Assembly (NCBI RefSeq): GCF_021389975.1
Contig: NZ_CP089981.1
Location: forward strand, 2,567,501-2,631,500
DNA length: 64,000 nt
Direction: 5' to 3'
Origin: Fulvivirga ulvae
GTDB lineage: Bacteria > Bacteroidota > Bacteroidia > Cytophagales > Cyclobacteriaceae
Below the pieces are notes generated by a model that did no database searches, had not been told where the DNA came from, and saw only the letters and a list, made by a program, of their open reading frames with translations. Of the stretch, positions 52,223-60,780 are shown piece by piece. The translations under genes were made by a program, and so were the position numbers. Each line of letters begins with the position of its first letter. Position 1 is the stretch's first letter.

Positions 52223-54513
52223 CGTGCTTTTGACAGATTCCATTTTACCCCCAAATAAAACTCGCGTCCGTGGATGGGTGCATAGGCGTATGCGGTATCA
52301 AAGTAAGGACTAAAGCCCGTAGGTGTATTTGGGTCATTAAATCCGGTGAGTGGCGATATCGGCTGAACATAATCAAATAGATTTTGTACTCCTCCATAAA
52401 CAGACCAGGCCTTGGATATTTCTTTGGAAAACTGAATGTTATGAAACATATAGGGCTCGGAAGTGGTTGATCGCGGCTCAGATAATGGTTCACCATCCGA
52501 TCCTACATCATAAACAGCGGGCAGAGCCATTGTGCCTGTAAGCCTTAGGGTATACGCTATATTAATCTTGGGTTGTGCCCAGGTATAATTTGCTGTGATT
52601 ACACCGCTCCATTCAGGGGCAAACTCTATAGAAGTGGTTTCAAGCGTACCTTCGTCATTGGGCTCTGTCTGAGTAGCTTCCTGTACATTGAACCCCACAT
52701 TTACTGCAAGAGGGAAATAAAAGTCATGTGTTACATTTATACCTATACCCTTGGTGATTGCATGACCATCTGTATTCGCATAGATAATTTTATTAGGATC
52801 ATCATAGTTGGGTATTATTTTATTAGAAAAGTAGGTGTAGTACACATCAAAATCCACCGTCCCCTGACTTTTACCTATGGAGTATACATGGTTGAGGTTA
52901 AGGGTTCCATTAAGTGATCTTTCTGGTTTAAGCTCTTCTACTATCTCTACACTTCTTTGTCCTGTAATAAAAGCATGATCCTCAGTAAACAGGTTCACTA
53001 TTCTAAAACCGGTTCCAAAATTAGCTCTTAAAGTAGTCCATTTGCCGGGTTTATATTTGGCATTGACACGAGGTGAAAAAATTGCCCCATGAGATGTGTA
53101 GTGATCGAGTCTACCTCCTGTTAAAAGCGATAATTTTTCAGATACAGCCCATTCATCCTGTAGAAAAATACCCGGAATAAATTGATTATCTGGTGAATTT
53201 TTGCCAGTACCAGAATTTATAGTAGCCACTGTATTATCATCGTAATGCTGATATCTTGAAGTAATACCGGCAAGTATGGAGTGATCATTTAATTGTTTGT
53301 CCCAAATAAAATTCGCAAAGGCAATTCCTTGTTCTGCTTCGTAATAATCGGCTCCATAGTAGCTGTCCTGTAAATGTTGACTCAGGGAATAGTCGATTTT
53401 TAGGTTGGCATTAGAGGGAAGCTCATATGTGCCAAAAAGCTCAGCGCGGTGTGTGTAGATGCTTTCACCGTAAATTTCATCACTACCGCGTATTTCCTGG
53501 TAGTTTCGGTCAGTCAAAAACTCTTCAACCCCGTTTCTTCTATCTTCATAGTAGTATTTTGCGGCTACCGTAAATTTCTTATTGCTTGGGCGATGAATGT
53601 TCCATTTAGTAAATAATGAATACCTGTCCAGGTTAGCCATATCTCCGAAACCATCACTATTTCTGTCATCAAAATCGTTGATATAAGCATAATTCAGACC
53701 AATAAATCCATTTGATTTACCAATTGACGGGGCGGCTGATAAGTTGCCAAATGATTCGAGGTGCGAGGTACCCATAAGGTCAACTGAAAGCAGTGGCTGA
53801 TCCTCAGGATCTTTGGTGATAATGTTTATTACTCCTGCTAAGGCTTCCGAGCCATATAGTGTGGAACTCGGGCCTTTTATAACCTCAAATCTATCTATGA
53901 TCATACTTGGAATACCATTTAGACCATAGACAGAAGCCAGGTTGCCATATATAGGTGTACCATCCATAAGTACAGCGGTATATGGCCCTGGCAGACCGTT
54001 TATGCTGATGCTGTTGGTGAAACATACTCCGCAAGCAACAACCTCCTGAACTCCATTAACCAGCTTGATACCCTCTACAACGGAAGAGGCTGCCGCGGGC
54101 GTAAATGTATTGAAATATTCAGAAGTAACGACACTTACCTTAACAGGCGATGATTTTACAAAAGTAGGTTTCATTGTCCCCGTCACTACGACTTCATCCA
54201 GACCAAGACTATTTTCCTCAAGCGTAATATTAAGCTCCAGGCTTTGTCCTGCGGCGACATTTACAGTTTTTACTACTGGCTTATAGCCGATGGACCTAAA
54301 CTCCAACTTATAATCTCCCGGATCCAGGTTGGGTAAGCTAAAACGCCCCTGAGCGTCTGCCACATCTCCGGTTTGTGAAGACGGTATTTGTACTGTGGCT
54401 CCGGGAATTGCTCCCGCTTCATTTTTTATTTGTCCATGAATGCTAGCCTGTTGTTGTCCTAAGGAAATCTTGAAGCACAGTATAAGAGTTAATAGTAAAA
54501 ATGTTCTTTTCAT
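52219..54513 (-). CDS. TonB-dependent outer-membrane receptor
   Basis: 764 residues. A signal peptide, then a carboxypeptidase-regulatory-like beta domain (ASIHGQIKNEAGAIPGATVQIPSSQTGDVADAQGRFSL), the TonB box region ELVVTG-like (LDEVVVTGTMKPTFVKSSPVKVSVV), the plug (VIKGPSSTLYGSEALAGVINIITKDP) and a 22-strand-type barrel ending in KWNLSKAR. The plug has an unusual C-x-x-C (VVACGVCFTNSISINGLPGP). A DtxR-like palindrome lies upstream, so iron or another metal is a likely cargo. A vitamin is possible because a thiamine-kinase-like gene is divergent. Confidence 0.85.
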   Translation of the reverse strand: MKRTFLLLTLILCFKISLGQQQASIHGQIKNEAGAIPGATVQIPSSQTGDVADAQGRFSLPNLDPGDYKLEFRSIGYKPVVKTVNVAAGQSLELNITLEENSLGLDEVVVTGTMKPTFVKSSPVKVSVVTSEYFNTFTPAAASSVVEGIKLVNGVQEVVACGVCFTNSISINGLPGPYTAVLMDGTPIYGNLASVYGLNGIPSMIIDRFEVIKGPSSTLYGSEALAGVINIITKDPEDQPLLSVDLMGTSHLESFGNLSAAPSIGKSNGFIGLNYAYINDFDDRNSDGFGDMANLDRYSLFTKWNIHRPSNKKFTVAAKYYYEDRRNGVEEFLTDRNYQEIRGSDEIYGESIYTHRAELFGTYELPSNANLKIDYSLSQHLQDSYYGADYYEAEQGIAFANFIWDKQLNDHSILAGITSRYQHYDDNTVATINSGTGKNSPDNQFIPGIFLQDEWAVSEKLSLLTGGRLDHYTSHGAIFSPRVNAKYKPGKWTTLRANFGTGFRIVNLFTEDHAFITGQRSVEIVEELKPERSLNGTLNLNHVYSIGKSQGTVDFDVYYTYFSNKIIPNYDDPNKIIYANTDGHAITKGIGINVTHDFYFPLAVNVGFNVQEATQTEPNDEGTLETTSIEFAPEWSGVITANYTWAQPKINIAYTLRLTGTMALPAVYDVGSDGEPLSEPRSTTSEPYMFHNIQFSKEISKAWSVYGGVQNLFDYVQPISPLTGFNDPNTPTGFSPYFDTAYAYAPIHGREFYLGVKWNLSKAR

Positions 54514-54535
54514 AAATCAAAATATTTTATAACTA

Positions 54536-54565
54536 CAAACTTAATAAATTAATTATATATACAAA
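54536..54565 (-). promoter_or_regulatory. Promoter of the TonB receptor gene
   Basis: On the minus strand, TTTG (54562-54565) is followed after 18 bases by TAAGTTTG (54536-54543), a full match to TAnnTTTG. The receptor ATG is 22 bases downstream of the -7 box. Both boxes and the spacing fit the Bacteroidota consensus. Confidence 0.7.
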
Positions 54566-54574
54566 AAATAATTA

Positions 54575-54588
54575 TTAGGTTAACCTAA
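54575..54588. promoter_or_regulatory. DtxR-like palindromic operator between divergent promoters
   Basis: TTAGGTTAACCTAA is a perfect 14-bp palindrome, and with one mismatch on each side the symmetry reaches AATT on both flanks (54570-54593). It resembles the half-sites of DtxR/IdeR/MntR operators (TTAGGTTAGSCTAACCTAA). It lies 9 bases upstream of the -33 box of the TonB receptor and 2 bases upstream of the possible -33 box of the divergent gene, so one dimer could control both. Confidence 0.6.
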
Positions 54589-54590
54589 AA

Positions 54591-54623
54591 ATTGATCGTT
54601 GTAACTTCTTTTATGTAGATTTG
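54591..54623 (+). promoter_or_regulatory. Promoter of the thiamine-kinase-like gene
   Basis: TAGATTTG at 54616-54623 matches TAnnTTTG exactly, 4 bases before the ATG. A weak ATTG at 54591-54594 is in -33 position with a 21-base spacer. The short distance implies a very short or absent leader. Confidence 0.5.
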
Positions 54624-54627
54624 AGCT

Positions 54628-55239
54628 ATGTCGTCACATCATTTTGTTAGAGAAGATCAGGAGCCTGCGGTGTTTATAATCGATCCGGTAAAAGAGGATA
54701 TATTGCTTCAGCTTTTAGAATGGAGCCCTAAAGTAATTGTAGTTCAGGAGGCCGTTGAACTGATTATAAGTCTGGGTATTAAAATTGATGCGGTACTTTG
54801 CACGAAAGAATTGCGTGATAACTTCAGGAATATATTAGGCTTTCAGATGCCTGTTGAGATTATTTCGGTTGAAGAGGACAATCCGGATTGGATAAGACAA
54901 GGAATATCTTTTCTGGCTGAGCAGGACTGTAAAGCTGTTCACATTATTGGGGAAGTACCTGAAGCTCTAAGAAACTGGTTGGCTGAAACGGCTTTGCCAA
55001 CTATAGTCATTTGGGATACTGACTATAAATGGATATGCTGTCACACGGGTCAGTTTAGTAAGTGGGTGACAAAGGGCAGTACTTTTATACTAGCTGAAAA
55101 GGAGCATGCTATTATACACACTGATTCACATATCAGGCAACATAAGAAGCAAGATATTCTTGTGATAAATTTGTTGACAGAGGGTATGATTACATTCAGT
55201 GTTGATCATCCTTTTTGGTTAGGAGAGCACATTGACTGA
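54628..55239 (+). CDS. Degenerate thiamine pyrophosphokinase-like protein
   Basis: 203 residues. The order of elements follows thiamine pyrophosphokinase: ELIISLGIKIDAVLC (where the family has the G-I-K-P-D...G-D-F-D-S stretch), EEDNPDWIRQGISFLAEQDCKAVHIIGEVPE (equivalent to the K-Q-D-T-D-x-x-x-A region) and a C-terminal beta half ending ITFSVDHPFWLGEH. The substrate- and metal-binding aspartates are not conserved: G-D-F-D-S reads C-T-K-E-L. It may therefore be an inactive homologue or a regulator. This assignment is my pattern reading, not a close match. Its 3' end overlaps prmC by 21 bases. Confidence 0.45.
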   Translation: MSSHHFVREDQEPAVFIIDPVKEDILLQLLEWSPKVIVVQEAVELIISLGIKIDAVLCTKELRDNFRNILGFQMPVEIISVEEDNPDWIRQGISFLAEQDCKAVHIIGEVPEALRNWLAETALPTIVIWDTDYKWICCHTGQFSKWVTKGSTFILAEKEHAIIHTDSHIRQHKKQDILVINLLTEGMITFSVDHPFWLGEHID

Positions 55240-56097
55240 ATTTGATGCTCTCACAATTCTATCCTTGCCGTGCAAATCTTTGATCACCTGAACTTTTGAA
55301 TAATCCATAATTTCCAGCAGTGCCTGAACATCTTCTCCAAATCGTTCATTGATCTCAAAGTAGAGTATACCGTGTTCCTTCAAAGTACTTTTGGCCAGCT
55401 CAGCAATTCGTCTGTAGTATAATAGTGGGTCTGAGTCCTCAACAAATAACGCCATAGCCGGTTCATATTTAAGTACGTTAGGTTTCATAAGTAGCTTATC
55501 GCTTTCCGTTACATATGGAGGGTTGCTTACAATAACATCCAGGGACTGGACTGGTATAGGTTCATTTAAGATATCTATAAGTAAGAATTCAATCTGTACT
55601 TTATGTAGTTCTGCATTCTTCCTGGCAACCTTCATTGCGCGAGGGTCATAGTCTATAGCAAAGGCCCTGGAGCCTCTCAGCTCCTTTAATAGCGTAATCG
55701 GTATACAGCCCGTTCCGGTACCAATATCCAGCAACTTGATTCTTTTACCATGATTCTCATTAATAATCAGGTGAACCAGCTCTTCCGTTTCCCCACGAGG
55801 TATCAATACACCTTTATCCACCTTAAATTCACGCCCGTAGAATTCCGTTTGGCCGATGATATATTGGACAGGCTCATGAGTATTTATCCGTTTTATAAAT
55901 TCATTAAGTTCCCTAGCTTTTGAATTAGCCACATTAATGGATCTGTCAAGTATAATTTCTGCTTTATCCAGGTTAAAAACATGCTCCATGATCATATAAG
56001 CAATACTAAGAACCTCTTCGGTACTTTCTTCCAGCTGGATTTCGTCTGTGATATATTTTAAAAGCTTCTTGGACGAGTCCGGAATATTGCGGGACAT
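55219..56097 (-). CDS. prmC: Release factor glutamine methyltransferase
   Basis: 292 residues. The N-terminal helical domain (YITDEIQLEESTEEVLSIAYMIMEHVF) is followed by the SAM-binding motif LLDIGTGTGCIPITLL and the substrate-glutamine motif VSNPPYV. It methylates the GGQ glutamine of release factors 1 and 2 to help termination. The length is standard. It is divergent from ribD. Confidence 0.93.
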   Translation of the reverse strand: MSRNIPDSSKKLLKYITDEIQLEESTEEVLSIAYMIMEHVFNLDKAEIILDRSINVANSKARELNEFIKRINTHEPVQYIIGQTEFYGREFKVDKGVLIPRGETEELVHLIINENHGKRIKLLDIGTGTGCIPITLLKELRGSRAFAIDYDPRAMKVARKNAELHKVQIEFLLIDILNEPIPVQSLDVIVSNPPYVTESDKLLMKPNVLKYEPAMALFVEDSDPLLYYRRIAELAKSTLKEHGILYFEINERFGEDVQALLEIMDYSKVQVIKDLHGKDRIVRASNSVNVLS

Positions 56098-56228
56098 GAT
56101 GATTTTATAATGAGTGGTGAGTTTGTTAACATTGTAAGGTTAATACAAATCTAGTTAATTAGCTATAAAAAAATATTTATGTTGATCCGGTCCTGTGCAG
56201 GGGTAGCATAAAGTGATCTAACCGCCAC

Positions 56229-57248
56229 ATGCATAACGATGAACTCTTTATACAACGGGCTTTTGATTTGGCCTTTCTGGGTTTAGGTAGCGTTAGTCCT
56301 AATCCGCTGGTAGGGTGTGTAATTGTTCACCATAATAAAGTAATAGGAGAGGGATGGCACATGAAATATGGCGATGCCCATGCTGAGGTTAATGCCATCA
56401 ATAGTGTGGCAGATAAAAGCTTGTTGCCGGAAAGTACTGTATATGTAAGCCTGGAACCTTGTGCTCATTTCGGAAAAACACCTCCGTGCTCGGACCTCCT
56501 GGTGAGGCATAGGGTAAAAAGAGTGGTCATCTCAAACATGGATACCAATCCACTGGTTGGAGGGAAAGGAATTAAAAAACTTGAAGAGGCCGGTATAGAG
56601 GTGGTTACAGGTGTATTGGAACGTGAAGGTCTGGAAATCAATAAGCGCTTCTTTACAGGACTAAAAAAGAAGAGGCCTTACATTATACTCAAATGGGCCG
56701 AAACGGAAGATGGCTTTGTTGCCCGAAAGAATTATGATTCAAAGTGGATTAGCAATGAAACCAGCAGGAAACTAGTACATAAATGGAGGGCTGAGGAGGA
56801 TAGTATAATGGTCGGTACCAATACCGCCTATTATGATAACCCTGGTTTAAATGTGCGCGATTGGTCCGGGAGAAATCCGGTCAGGGTAGTTATAGACCGA
56901 AATTTAAGATTACCAAAGAACCTGAAAATATTCGATGGTTCGCAGCCTACCATTTGTTATAATTTGCTGTCGGGTCAGGCAAGTAAGCGATTGCAATACG
57001 TAAAACTGTCCGAGACTAATTTTCTTGAGGCTCTTTTTCTAAATCTTTATGAACATGGTTTACGTTCCATAATAGTTGAAGGAGGGGCGCAATTATTAAA
57101 TTTGCTGATCGAAAAAGATATGTGGGACGAGGCAAGAGTGTTTATTTCCCAAACCAAATTTAAGGAAGGTATTAAAGCACCGGCCATTTCCGGGCTTGTC
57201 GCAGAAGAGATGATCGATACTGATAAATTGCTGATATATAAAAACTAA
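56229..57248 (+). CDS. ribD: Bifunctional riboflavin deaminase/reductase
   Basis: 339 residues. The deaminase domain has the zinc site in GDAHAEVNAI and EPCAHFGKTPPCSDLL. The reductase domain begins near residue 150 (RPYIILKWAETEDGFVA ... NPVRVVIDRNLRLP ... SIIVEGGAQLLNLLI). Together they carry out two steps in riboflavin synthesis from GTP. No FMN riboswitch was found in the 131-base upstream gap. The next gene starts 5 bases later. Confidence 0.94.
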   Translation: MHNDELFIQRAFDLAFLGLGSVSPNPLVGCVIVHHNKVIGEGWHMKYGDAHAEVNAINSVADKSLLPESTVYVSLEPCAHFGKTPPCSDLLVRHRVKRVVISNMDTNPLVGGKGIKKLEEAGIEVVTGVLEREGLEINKRFFTGLKKKRPYIILKWAETEDGFVARKNYDSKWISNETSRKLVHKWRAEEDSIMVGTNTAYYDNPGLNVRDWSGRNPVRVVIDRNLRLPKNLKIFDGSQPTICYNLLSGQASKRLQYVKLSETNFLEALFLNLYEHGLRSIIVEGGAQLLNLLIEKDMWDEARVFISQTKFKEGIKAPAISGLVAEEMIDTDKLLIYKN

Positions 57249-57253
57249 AAAAA

Positions 57254-57736
57254 ATGGCTGAAGAATTAATTGTAAATACGAGTGCGGATAAACAGGAAAA
57301 GTATAAATCTCTGCTACCACAGATTGAAGGGTTAATTTCTGTCGAGAGTGATTTGGTGGCTAACCTCTCAAATATAGCTGCAGCCTTGAGGTATGGGATG
57401 GGCTTTTTTTGGGTGGGGTTTTATATTGTGAAGAATGATGAATTGGTGTTGGGGCCTTTCCAGGGGCCTATAGCCTGCACGAGAATACGTAAGGGTAAAG
57501 GGGTATGCGGTACAGCCTGGGAAAAAGCAGAGACAGTACTTGTTCCTAATGTAGATGAATTTCCCGGACATATTGCCTGTAGCTCAGATTCAAAATCAGA
57601 GATTGTTTTACCAGCTTTTAAAGATAATGAGGTGGTACTTATCCTTGATGTGGATAGTGATAAGCTAAATGATTTTGATGAGACAGATAAGGTCTACCTG
57701 GAGAAATTGATGAAATTAATTGAGGCCAAGCTTTAA
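57254..57736 (+). CDS. msrC: Free methionine-(R)-sulfoxide reductase (GAF)
   Basis: 160 residues of single GAF fold. FFWVGFYIVKNDELVLGPFQGPIACTRIRKGKGVCGTAW and HIACSSDSKSEIVLPAF contain the three cysteines used by fRMsr enzymes. It reduces free methionine R-sulfoxide in the cytoplasm, using thioredoxin. It lies 5 bases after ribD, probably on one transcript. The stop overlaps the convergent psd gene by TTAA. Confidence 0.88.
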   Translation: MAEELIVNTSADKQEKYKSLLPQIEGLISVESDLVANLSNIAAALRYGMGFFWVGFYIVKNDELVLGPFQGPIACTRIRKGKGVCGTAWEKAETVLVPNVDEFPGHIACSSDSKSEIVLPAFKDNEVVLILDVDSDKLNDFDETDKVYLEKLMKLIEAKL

Positions 57737-58392
57737 TCTAGCTCGGCCAAAACTGTCATTCCTCCTTTGGTCTTTTGGCCAATATCTACCTTAACCTTGG
57801 CTGTAAGGGGTAAGAAAACGTCTACTCGGGAACCGAATTTGATAAAACCGAATTCCTGCCCCTGCTCAAATTCCTCCCCTTCCTTAACATACCATTTAAT
57901 GCGTCTGGCCAGTGCGCCGGCAATTTGTCGCATCAAAATAGATACTCCTTTAGGGGTTTTTACCACTACGGTAGTCCTTTCGTTTTCAGTGCTTGATTTG
58001 GGGTGCCAGGCCACAAGGTACTTGCCGGCGTGGTATTTGAAAAACTCTACAACTCCCTTTACGGGCATTCTATTAACATGTACGTTCACTGGCGACATGA
58101 ATATTGAAATTTGAATCCTCCTATCTTTAAGGTATTCCGTTTCTGTAGTTTCTTCAATCACTACAACTTTACCATCGGCAGGAGCCACTACATGCCGGTC
58201 ATTGACAGGGGTAATGATTCTTGGGTTTCTGAAAAACTGAAGGACGAGCAGAAAGAGTACAATAGTTACTCCTAAAACCAGCCTGAAAACAATGGGTTGA
58301 TCAGGAAAACCAAAATAGACCATGACGTTGATAATCGTCAGTATGATCAGCAGTACTACTAATAAAACCCGTCCTTCTTTATGTATGCTCAA
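57733..58392 (-). CDS. psd: Phosphatidylserine decarboxylase (short form)
   Basis: 219 residues. Two membrane helices at the N-terminus, then HVVAPADGKVVVIEET, SIFMSPVNVHVNRMPVKGVV and KFGSRVDVFLP. The G-S bond in the last motif is where the proenzyme cuts itself to make the pyruvoyl group. It makes phosphatidylethanolamine from phosphatidylserine in the inner membrane. It lies 21 bases after gdhA, and cdsA, which makes the precursor CDP-diacylglycerol, is in the same strand run. Confidence 0.92.
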   Translation of the reverse strand: MSIHKEGRVLLVVLLIILTIINVMVYFGFPDQPIVFRLVLGVTIVLFLLVLQFFRNPRIITPVNDRHVVAPADGKVVVIEETTETEYLKDRRIQISIFMSPVNVHVNRMPVKGVVEFFKYHAGKYLVAWHPKSSTENERTTVVVKTPKGVSILMRQIAGALARRIKWYVKEGEEFEQGQEFGFIKFGSRVDVFLPLTAKVKVDIGQKTKGGMTVLAELD

Positions 58393-58413
58393 TGCTAAAA
58401 ACTTTATTTACAA

Positions 58414-59688
58414 TTAATAACCACCACGATATTTGTAGGTCTTAGCTACTTTATCTATGGCAACTATGTAAGCTGCAATTCTCATGGATACGTTATACTC
58501 CTTTGAAGTATTGTATACATTATCAAACGCATCTTTCATAATCCTGTCAGAACGTCTGTTTACACGCTCACCTGTCCACTTATAGCCCAGTCGGTTTTGT
58601 ACCCATTCGAAGTACGATACAGTAACACCACCAGCATTGGCAAGGATGTCCGGAGCTACCATAATGCCTTTATCGTTGATAACATTGTCAGCTTTTGCGG
58701 ATGTAGGTCCGTTTGCTCCTTCAACAATCAGCTTTGCTCTTATGTTTTCCACATTTTGTGAGGTGATCACATCCTCAGTTGCCGCAGGCACCAGTACATC
58801 AACTTCTAATCCTAATATTTCATCGCCACCGATCATTTCTGCACCGGGGAAGCCGGTTAGTGTTCCATTGTTGCCATTTCGATAATCAATGGCAGCCTGA
58901 ATATCAATACCATTTTCATTGTGGTAAGCACCTGAAAGATCACTAATGGCTACCACCTTTACACCGCGTTCGGCCAGTAAAAGAGCAGCGAACGAGCCTA
59001 CGTTTCCAAAGCCTTGTACGGCGCAGGTAGCTTTGTAAGGGTTGATTTTTAGCTTTTCCATAGCCGCTAATGCGGAGACCATTACACCTCTGCCTGTGGC
59101 TTCTGTTCTACCTAATGATCCGCCAAGTACCAAAGGTTTGCCTGTTACTACAGAGTTGATGGTCATACCCTGGGTTCTTGAATACTCATCCATTAACCAT
59201 GCCATCTCTCTTGGTCCTGTTCCCATATCAGGGGCAGGAATATCTCTGTCAGGTCCGAAGATTTCGACCATTGATAGGGTATACGCTCTCATCAAACGCT
59301 CAATCTCTCCTGACGACATTTCTCTTGGATTACACTGAATGCCTCCTTTAGCTCCGCCATAAGGAATATCCACAACAGCACATTTCCAGGTCATCCAGGC
59401 AGCCAAAGCTTTTACCTCGTCAATGTTCACACCCGGGTCAAAACGGATTCCACCTTTTGAGGGTCCCAAAATATTTGAATGGATAACCCTGTATCCGTCA
59501 AATACGCGGATAGAACCGTCATCCATGGTTATAGGCAGTGAAACAATAACTTGCTTGGCAGGAGATTTTAAAACGTTGTAGACCTCGTCGTCAATTCCAA
59601 GTATTTGAGAAGCAATGTGAAATCTCGACATCATTGCTTCAAAAGGATTCTTTTCGTCCTTTAGGGGTGCAGGCTCTATATAACCCAT
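58414..59688 (-). CDS. Glutamate dehydrogenase (Glu/Leu/Phe/Val family)
   Basis: 424 residues. The substrate domain has GPSKGGIRFDPGVN and the catalytic lysine region YGGAKGGIQCNPREMS. The NAD(P) domain has AVQGFGNVGSFAALLLAERG. It interconverts glutamate and 2-oxoglutarate plus ammonium. The length and motifs fit the hexameric short glutamate dehydrogenases; a leucine dehydrogenase is less likely because of the length. The 71-base gap to cdsA may hold its own promoter. Confidence 0.9.
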   Translation of the reverse strand: MGYIEPAPLKDEKNPFEAMMSRFHIASQILGIDDEVYNVLKSPAKQVIVSLPITMDDGSIRVFDGYRVIHSNILGPSKGGIRFDPGVNIDEVKALAAWMTWKCAVVDIPYGGAKGGIQCNPREMSSGEIERLMRAYTLSMVEIFGPDRDIPAPDMGTGPREMAWLMDEYSRTQGMTINSVVTGKPLVLGGSLGRTEATGRGVMVSALAAMEKLKINPYKATCAVQGFGNVGSFAALLLAERGVKVVAISDLSGAYHNENGIDIQAAIDYRNGNNGTLTGFPGAEMIGGDEILGLEVDVLVPAATEDVITSQNVENIRAKLIVEGANGPTSAKADNVINDKGIMVAPDILANAGGVTVSYFEWVQNRLGYKWTGERVNRRSDRIMKDAFDNVYNTSKEYNVSMRIAAYIVAIDKVAKTYKYRGGY

Positions 59689-59759
59689 ATGTTTTGTTTT
59701 TTGGTTATTAAAACGATTGCAAATTTAAAGAAATATATATCATTCAAAGTGGCAAATAC

Positions 59760-60590
59760 TTAAAAGATTTTCAAGAAAGTAGTAATGAAAGGGGCTGAAA
59801 GCAGGAGTCCGTCAAAACGATCAAGGAATCCTCCATGCCCCGGTATCAATCTGCCTGAGTCTTTGATTTCTATGCTTCTTTTAAATAATGATTCTACAAG
59901 GTCGCCATACGTGCCTCCTATTATAATGATGAAACCCACACAGAGCCACTGCCAGGGCATCAGTACATCGGTTGTATAATGCAGTCCGTATGCCATTGCC
60001 AGGGCCAAAAGCAGGCCTCCAATACTACCCTCCCACGATTTCTTTGGTGAGACCCTCTCAAATAGCTTCCTTTTTCCATACCTTACACCGGCAAAGTATG
60101 CGCCGGTATCATTGGCCCAAAGTATCAACAAAGAGCCCAGGATAAGTTCAAATGTATATTCACCGGAAAAGAAAGCTACCACGTTAAGCAATGAAAAGGG
60201 GATTGCAACATATAATATACCCAGAAAAGTGAAAGCTATTCCCCTGAAGGGCTTAACCTCTTTTTTCTTATACAAATAGATCAGGTATATCAGTGTTGCC
60301 ACCGGAAAAATGGCGAAATAGTACTTGGAATGAATCCTTCCGCTTTCTATAAAAAAGGATAAAGAGAAAATACAAAGTCCGCAGAATGTACCAAAGGTTT
60401 TCAACGGAAGCATTCCGTCCAGGCCCACCAGCTTATAAAATTCCAGTTGAGTGGCGGTGCAAATTGAAATGAAAATGATAAAATAGGTCCATTCACTGTA
60501 GCATATTCCGCTGATAATAATTAATGCGCCAACCAAGGCTGCAATGATCCGTTGTGTTAAATTACTGTACTTATTTAAAATTGATGTCAT
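59760..60590 (-). CDS. cdsA: Phosphatidate cytidylyltransferase
   Basis: 276 residues with about eight membrane segments. It has the C-terminal CdsA signature (SPKKSWEGSIGG near residue 180, then GDLVESLFKRSIEIKDSGRLIPGHGGFLDRFDGLL). It makes CDP-diacylglycerol, the precursor of phosphatidylserine, and thus of the PE made by psd in the same run. The start overlaps the DUF2007 gene by 20 bases. Confidence 0.93.
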   Translation of the reverse strand: MTSILNKYSNLTQRIIAALVGALIIISGICYSEWTYFIIFISICTATQLEFYKLVGLDGMLPLKTFGTFCGLCIFSLSFFIESGRIHSKYYFAIFPVATLIYLIYLYKKKEVKPFRGIAFTFLGILYVAIPFSLLNVVAFFSGEYTFELILGSLLILWANDTGAYFAGVRYGKRKLFERVSPKKSWEGSIGGLLLALAMAYGLHYTTDVLMPWQWLCVGFIIIIGGTYGDLVESLFKRSIEIKDSGRLIPGHGGFLDRFDGLLLSAPFITTFLKIF

Positions 60591-60780
60591 TTTTTATTAT
60601 TTGTAGCGCACGTAACACATCCTCAGACGCTACATGTACTTCATATTGTCCAAAGTTATTTAAGGATGAGTCTCTTTTATTAATGAGGACAGGAGTGATA
60701 TTGTTATCTTCGAGTACATCCTTCACTATTTCTGCATGGTAGGATTGATCAGTTTCAAATACTTTTTGCCATCCTTTCAT
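60571..60780 (-). CDS. DUF2007 small protein
   Basis: 69 residues: KVFETDQSYHAEIVKDVLEDNNITPVLINKRDSSLNNFGQYEVHVASEDVLRALQIIK, the DUF2007 (putative signal-transducing, GlnB-like fold) pattern. It overlaps the CPBP gene by four bases and cdsA by 20 bases, so the three are surely translated together. The function is unknown. Confidence 0.8.
   Translation of the reverse strand: MKGWQKVFETDQSYHAEIVKDVLEDNNITPVLINKRDSSLNNFGQYEVHVASEDVLRALQIIKNDINFK

Noticed and set aside
54514..54627. TPP riboswitch between the TonB receptor and the thiamine-kinase-like gene
   Set aside because: Expected if this were a thiamine locus, but the 114-base AT-rich gap is nearly filled by two promoters and a palindrome and has no CUGAGA-like or GAUGAGGC-like core.
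56098..56228. FMN riboswitch upstream of ribD
   Set aside because: The gap contains GGTCCTGTGCAGGGG, which at first looks structured, but the conserved FMN-aptamer blocks are absent and the length is too short.
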